5,693 nucleotides of DNA, from the NCBI GenBank assembly GCA_027349605.1, contig DAIEMM010000088.1, positions 1 to 5,693 of the forward strand, written 5' to 3'. Under the pieces are notes generated by a model. It ran no database searches. It saw only the letters and a program-made list of their open reading frames with translations, and was not told the DNA's origin. The position numbers and the translations under genes are program-made. The DNA is from Anaeromyxobacteraceae bacterium (lineage in GTDB: Bacteria > Myxococcota > Myxococcia > Myxococcales > Anaeromyxobacteraceae). Below are positions 1 through 5,693 of the stretch, in pieces (the first letter of the stretch is position 1; each line of letters begins with the position of its first letter).

Positions 1-1
1 C

Positions 2-1132
2 ATGGAACTGAAGATCGGCGTCCCGGAACTGACCCGCGCCCTCGCCCGCTCGCAGGGCATCGTCGAGAAGAAGAGCACGATGCCCATCCTCTCCCACGTG
101 CTGCTCGAGGCCCGGAAGGCCGGGGAGCTGTCCGTCTCCGCCACCGACCTCGACGTCTCCGTGTCGGGGACGCACGCGGCCGAGGTGGCGAAGGAGGGCG
201 GCCTGGCGGTCTCGGCCCGTCACCTCTTCGACATCGTGAAGTCGCTCTCCGGCGAGAAGGTCGTCTCGCTGAAGAGGACGGCCAACAACCACCTCGAGGT
301 GAAGGCCGGCCAGGCCGAGTTCCGCCTCGTAGGCCTGCCTGCCGAGGACTTCCCGGCGCTCCCCAAGTTCGAGAAGGTCGCGTTCGTCTCCGTCGACCCG
401 GACACGGTGCTGGGTCTCGTCGAGCGTACCGCCTTCGCGGCCTCCACCGACGAGACCCGCTACAACCTGAACGGCGTCTACTTCGAGCCCGTCGCCGGCG
501 CGATGCGGTTCGTCGCCACCGACGGCCACCGGCTCTCCATGGCCGACGCGGCGGTCGAGGGGGACTTCAAGCTGAAGAAGGGGGTCATCCTCCCCCGCAA
601 GGGCATCGCCGAGCTCCGCAAGCTGCTCTCCGAGGCCATGGAGGGTGCGGAGGAGAAGCCCAAGGGCGAGCTCGGCTTCGCCGACAACTCGGCCGTCTTC
701 CGCCGGCCCGGCGTGGTGCTGGTGATGCGGCTCATCGAGGGCTCCTTCCCCGACTACCGCCAGGTCATCCCCAAGGCCGGCGAGAAGGTGGCCTCCCTCG
801 GCAGGGAGCGCCTCCTCCAGACCCTCCGACGCGTCTCGCTGCTCTCCTCCGAGAAGTCGAACGCGGTGAAGCTCGAGCTCGAGAAGGGCAACCTGCGCAT
901 CGGCGCCCAGAACCCCGACCTGGGCGAGGCCCGCGAGGACGTCCCGGTCGACTACGACGGCGAGCCGCTCAAGATCGGCTTCAACGCCAAGTACCTCATC
1001 GACGTCCTCACCGTCCTCCACGACGCCGACGTGCGCCTCGAGCTCGCCGACGACCTGTCGCCCGGCGTGGTCCGGCCGGCCGGCGAGGCCGCCGAGCACT
1101 TCACCGCCGTCATCATGCCCATGCGGATCTGA
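2..1132 (+). CDS. dnaN: DNA polymerase III beta subunit (sliding clamp)
   Basis: Encodes the ring-shaped beta clamp that encircles DNA as a dimer and holds the replicative polymerase, and other clamp-binding proteins, on the template. The 376-residue product is close to the usual length of about 366-375. Three clamp folds are expected at about residues 1-122, 128-250 and 255-376. Family motifs are clear: STMPILSHVLLEA (25-37) near the N-terminus, NLNGVYFE (155-162), FVATDGHRL (170-178) in domain 2, SFPDYRQVIP (248-257) at the domain 2/3 border, and the C-terminal tail VIMPMRI, equivalent to the VMPMRL end of the E. coli clamp that forms part of the partner-binding pocket. The ATG gives the normal family N-terminus, so the gene is complete, but only one base lies upstream and its ribosome binding site and promoter cannot be seen. 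recF starts 35 bp downstream, suggesting co-transcription. No key region is missing. Confidence 0.98.
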   Translation: MELKIGVPELTRALARSQGIVEKKSTMPILSHVLLEARKAGELSVSATDLDVSVSGTHAAEVAKEGGLAVSARHLFDIVKSLSGEKVVSLKRTANNHLEVKAGQAEFRLVGLPAEDFPALPKFEKVAFVSVDPDTVLGLVERTAFAASTDETRYNLNGVYFEPVAGAMRFVATDGHRLSMADAAVEGDFKLKKGVILPRKGIAELRKLLSEAMEGAEEKPKGELGFADNSAVFRRPGVVLVMRLIEGSFPDYRQVIPKAGEKVASLGRERLLQTLRRVSLLSSEKSNAVKLELEKGNLRIGAQNPDLGEAREDVPVDYDGEPLKIGFNAKYLIDVLTVLHDADVRLELADDLSPGVVRPAGEAAEHFTAVIMPMRI

Positions 1133-1138
1133 GGCGGG

Positions 1139-1156
1139 GGCCGCCTGCGGGCGGCC
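1139..1156 (+). other. GC hairpin in the dnaN-recF gap
   Basis: A perfect 7-bp all-G/C inverted repeat, GGCCGCC (1139-1145) and GGCGGCC (1150-1156), with a TGCG loop. It lies between the dnaN stop and the recF GTG start, and its 3' arm ends 11 nt before that start. No T-run follows, so it is not a standard intrinsic terminator. It occupies space next to where a Shine-Dalgarno for recF would be and could lower recF translation or pause polymerase. The structure is seen directly; any function is inferred. Confidence 0.5.
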
Positions 1157-1167
1157 GGCCCGACGAC

Positions 1168-2304
1168 GTGCGGCTCCTCTCCCTCTCGCTGCGCGACTTC
1201 CGGAACGTCCACGAGGCGCGGCTCGAGCCCTCCCGGCGCTCGACCGTGCTCGTCGGGCCGAACGGGCAGGGGAAGACGAACCTCCTCGAGGCGATCTTCC
1301 TGCTCTGCACGCTCCGGCCGCTCCGAGCCACCCGGCTCGCCGAGCTCGTCCGCTTCGGTGCCGAGCGGGCCCGCGTCCAGGGCGACTTCGAGGGGCCGGG
1401 CGGAACCCGCAGCGTGGCCGTGGAGATCGGGCCGGAGGGCCGGACCGCGTTCCTCGACGGGAAGACGCTCTCCTCCTCCGACCGGCTCGACGCCTTCTTC
1501 GAGGGGCGCGCCGCCGTCTGCTTCTCGCCCGACGACCTCCTCCTCGTGAAGGGAGGCCCCGACCAGCGACGGCGCTTCCTCGACAGGGCCGCCTTCAACC
1601 GCTGGCCGGCCGTCCTCTCCGAGGCCCGCGACTACCTGCGCGCCCTGCGCGAGCGAAACGCGGCCTTGCGCAGCTCCTCGCCGGAGGTGGAGGAGAGCTT
1701 CCGGGAGCCGCTCGTCCGCGCCGGCGCGCGACTCGTGGCCCGCAGGCTCGCGCTCGTGGCCGAACTCGCCCCGCGCGTGGCCGAGGCCTTCGCCGAGATC
1801 TCCGGACCGGAGGCGGCCGAGGCCCGGCTCGCCTACCGGCCCGCCGCGGGGATCCCGGTGGACGGGAGCGAGGAGGAGATCGCCTCGCGTCTCGCCGAGG
1901 CGCTCGTCCATCGCCTCGGCCGCGACCGGGACAAGGGCTACACCTCCGCCGGCCCGCACATGGACGACCTCACCCTGGCGCTGGGAGGGAAAGGGGTCCG
2001 CCCCTACGGCTCCCAGGGGCAGCAGCGCGCCATCGTCCTCGCCCTCAAGATCGCCGAGATCGAGAACCTCCGCGACAAGCTGGGACGGCCGCCGCTGCTC
2101 CTGCTCGACGACGTCTCCTCCGAGCTCGATCCGGCGAAGAACGAGCACCTGCTGAACCACCTCTCGGCACTTCCCGGGCAGGCGTTCCTCACCACGACGG
2201 ACCGCCGCCTGCTCGAGCCCGCCGCCGGCGACGGCGCGGTCTTCTACCGGGTTCGGGCCGGCACCTTCGAGACAGATTTTCCACCTGTGATTCCAGGCAG
2301 TTGA
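1168..2304 (+). CDS. recF: DNA replication/repair protein RecF
   Basis: RecF is a cytosolic SMC-like ATPase that, with RecO and RecR, promotes RecA loading onto single-strand gaps. The 378-residue product is slightly longer than E. coli RecF (357). The N-terminus MRLLSLSLRDFRNV matches the family. ATPase motifs appear in order: Walker A GPNGQGKTN (30-38), the region DQRRRFLDR (132-140), the ABC-type signature SQGQQR (282-287), and Walker B LLLLDDVSSELD (310-321) with the catalytic acidic residues and D-loop. KGYTSAGPHMDD (256-267) is another conserved block. The start is GTG at 1168; no ATG, GTG or TTG lies in frame between it and the dnaN stop, and it gives the consensus N-terminus. No good Shine-Dalgarno is visible, which suggests low expression or translation coupled to dnaN. 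The last ten codons before the stop (about 2272-2301) use A/T-ending codons, unlike the rest of the gene, probably because they overlap the gyrB control region. Confidence 0.97.
   Translation: MRLLSLSLRDFRNVHEARLEPSRRSTVLVGPNGQGKTNLLEAIFLLCTLRPLRATRLAELVRFGAERARVQGDFEGPGGTRSVAVEIGPEGRTAFLDGKTLSSSDRLDAFFEGRAAVCFSPDDLLLVKGGPDQRRRFLDRAAFNRWPAVLSEARDYLRALRERNAALRSSSPEVEESFREPLVRAGARLVARRLALVAELAPRVAEAFAEISGPEAAEARLAYRPAAGIPVDGSEEEIASRLAEALVHRLGRDRDKGYTSAGPHMDDLTLALGGKGVRPYGSQGQQRAIVLALKIAEIENLRDKLGRPPLLLLDDVSSELDPAKNEHLLNHLSALPGQAFLTTTDRRLLEPAAGDGAVFYRVRAGTFETDFPPVIPGS
2277..2295 (+). promoter_or_regulatory. possible protein-binding site at the recF end (DnaA-box-like 9-mer and TTCCA direct repeat)
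   Basis: TTTTCCACC (2277-2285) differs from the general DnaA box TTWTNCACA only at the last base. It overlaps a short direct repeat, TTCCA at 2279-2283 and 2291-2295, spaced 12 bp start to start (about one helical turn), inside the A/T-rich last codons of recF and about 40 bp upstream of the putative gyrB -35. A single imperfect 9-mer can occur by chance. Binding by DnaA or another regulator is a guess. Confidence 0.18.
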
Positions 2305-4866
<2,562 letters not shown>

Positions 4867-4870
4867 AGTA

Positions 4871-4885
4871 GCCCCGTCCCGGGGC
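4871..4885 (+). other. GC hairpin just after the gyrB stop
   Basis: A perfect 6-bp inverted repeat, GCCCCG (4871-4876) and CGGGGC (4880-4885), with a TCC loop, begins 4 bases after the gyrB stop and ends 2 bases before the Shine-Dalgarno of the next gene. No T-run follows, so full intrinsic termination is unlikely. It could cause partial termination, protect the gyrB mRNA 3' end, or modulate translation of the downstream gene. The repeat is seen directly; the role is inferred. Confidence 0.5.
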
Positions 4886-4887
4886 GT

Positions 4888-4892
4888 GGAGG
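4888..4892 (+). promoter_or_regulatory. strong ribosome binding site of the DUF4239 gene
   Basis: GGAGG sits 7 nt upstream of ATG 4900, the best Shine-Dalgarno in the window. It fixes the start of the downstream gene and indicates efficient translation, in contrast to recF and gyrB, which lack a clear site. Confidence 0.75.
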
Positions 4893-4899
4893 ACGTGCG

Positions 4900-5691
4900 A
4901 TGGAGTGGTTCTTCCGCCAGCCGCTCCCGGCGCTGTTCGTGGAGATCGTCGGCTCCTTCGTGGGGATCACCCTGGGCGGGATGCTGCTCTTCACCCCCCT
5001 GCGGGCCCGCCTGCAGTGGCGATTCCAGCGCAGCTCCGACCAGGCCGCCTACTTCGGCACCCAGATCTGGCTCGCCTACTCCCTCATCCTGAGCCTCACC
5101 GCGGTGGGCGCCTGGAGCGAGTACCAGGCGGCGAGCGAGAAGGTCTCCCGCGAGGTCGCGTCCCTGGAGGTCCTGCAGCGGCGGGCGGTCCTCTATCCGG
5201 AGCCGATGCGGACCGAGATGGACGGCCTCGTCCGCGCCTACGCGCGCGGGGTGGCCGACAAGGAGTGGCCCGAGCAGCGCGCCGGGAAGCACCCGTCGGC
5301 GGCGAAGGGCGACTTCGGGACGCTGAACGTCCTGCTCGGCGAGTTCGAGCCCCGGAACCTCCCCGACCAGATGGTGCACGCCGAGACGCTTCGCGAGCTC
5401 ACCACCGCCTCCGAGGCCCGCCGCGCGCGCATCCAGGCGTCGTCGAACTCCCTGCCGACGGTGGTCTGGGTCGTCCTCCTGGTGGGGGCGGCGATGGCCC
5501 TCACCGGGGCCACCCTCTTCGTCACCGACGACGACACCACCCTGCACCTCTTCCTGGTGGGCATCATGGCCGCCTTCGTGGGGCTCGTGGTATTCGTCAC
5601 CGTCGCTCTCGACCACCCGTTCCAGGGGGCGGTGACCCCGTCCGAGCAAGGCTTCTACCTCATCGCCGATCGCCCCTTCGGCGGGATGTGA
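4900..5691 (+). CDS. DUF4239-type (bestrophin-like) integral membrane protein, function unknown
   Basis: A 263-residue protein with four likely membrane helices, at about residues 10-32, 55-71, 186-208 and 214-236. TM2 and TM3 are separated by a loop of about 115 residues rich in charged residues and probably helical (73-185), which starts with a region of mixed charge (SEYQAASEKVSREVASLEVLQRR). There is no signal peptide cleavage site. The architecture, the segment ARRARIQASSNSLPTVVW (173-190) leading into TM3, and the tail ALDHPFQGAVTPSEQGF (236-252) after TM4 resemble the DUF4239 family, whose C-terminus typically reads LD-x-PF-x-G. No biochemical function is established for that family; any relation to bestrophin channels is a weak family-level label. 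The ATG is supported by GGAGG at 4888-4892. It lies 33 bp after gyrB and may be read from the same transcript, separated by a small hairpin. Codon use matches its neighbours, so recent transfer is not suggested. The family assignment is from pattern memory; the membrane topology is firmer. Confidence 0.8.
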   Translation: MEWFFRQPLPALFVEIVGSFVGITLGGMLLFTPLRARLQWRFQRSSDQAAYFGTQIWLAYSLILSLTAVGAWSEYQAASEKVSREVASLEVLQRRAVLYPEPMRTEMDGLVRAYARGVADKEWPEQRAGKHPSAAKGDFGTLNVLLGEFEPRNLPDQMVHAETLRELTTASEARRARIQASSNSLPTVVWVVLLVGAAMALTGATLFVTDDDTTLHLFLVGIMAAFVGLVVFVTVALDHPFQGAVTPSEQGFYLIADRPFGGM

Positions 5692-5693
5692 AC

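Noticed and set aside
580..596. GGGGG/CCCCC inverted repeat within dnaN
   Set aside because: Only 5 bp with a 7-nt loop, inside conserved coding sequence; no sign of a function beyond encoding the protein.
1074..1160. Two GGCCGGCC palindromes (1074-1081 and 1153-1160)
   Set aside because: They are expected by chance in DNA this GC-rich, and one lies in dnaN coding sequence; nothing suggests an attachment or recombination site.

Overview
The window holds four genes, all on the + strand and packed closely: dnaN (DNA polymerase III sliding clamp), recF (recombination mediator ATPase), gyrB (DNA gyrase subunit B) and a small membrane protein of the DUF4239 type. The first three form the classic origin-proximal replication/repair cluster that follows dnaA in many bacteria. 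The window opens one base before the dnaN start codon, so dnaA and any dnaA-dnaN intergenic origin lie outside it.

The sequence is very GC-rich, with third codon positions almost always G or C. The GyrB carries the long insertion between the Toprim core and the C-terminal tail that is typical of proteobacterial-type enzymes (about 821 aa, against about 640 aa in Gram-positives). A high-GC Myxococcota/Deltaproteobacteria-type genome (for example Anaeromyxobacter-like) would fit, but this is inferred from gene order and composition and not proved.

Layout: dnaN 2-1132; a 35-bp gap with a 7-bp GC hairpin; recF 1168-2304 (GTG start); an AT-richer control region of roughly 2272-2400 with a plausible sigma70-like promoter; gyrB to 4866; a 33-bp gap with a 6-bp GC hairpin and a strong Shine-Dalgarno; the DUF4239 gene 4900-5691; then two trailing bases. 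There are no RNA genes, mobile elements, CRISPR arrays or large repeats.

DnaN tethers polymerases to DNA, RecF helps load RecA at gaps at stalled forks, and gyrase relieves the positive supercoils ahead of the fork, so the first three genes serve replication. The link of the DUF4239 protein to them is unknown. This is mostly an ordinary housekeeping locus. The point most worth a second look is the recF-gyrB junction: gyrB has no ATG or GTG start upstream of its conserved core, and codon use there shifts sharply, which points to a real promoter and leader and possibly a CTG start.
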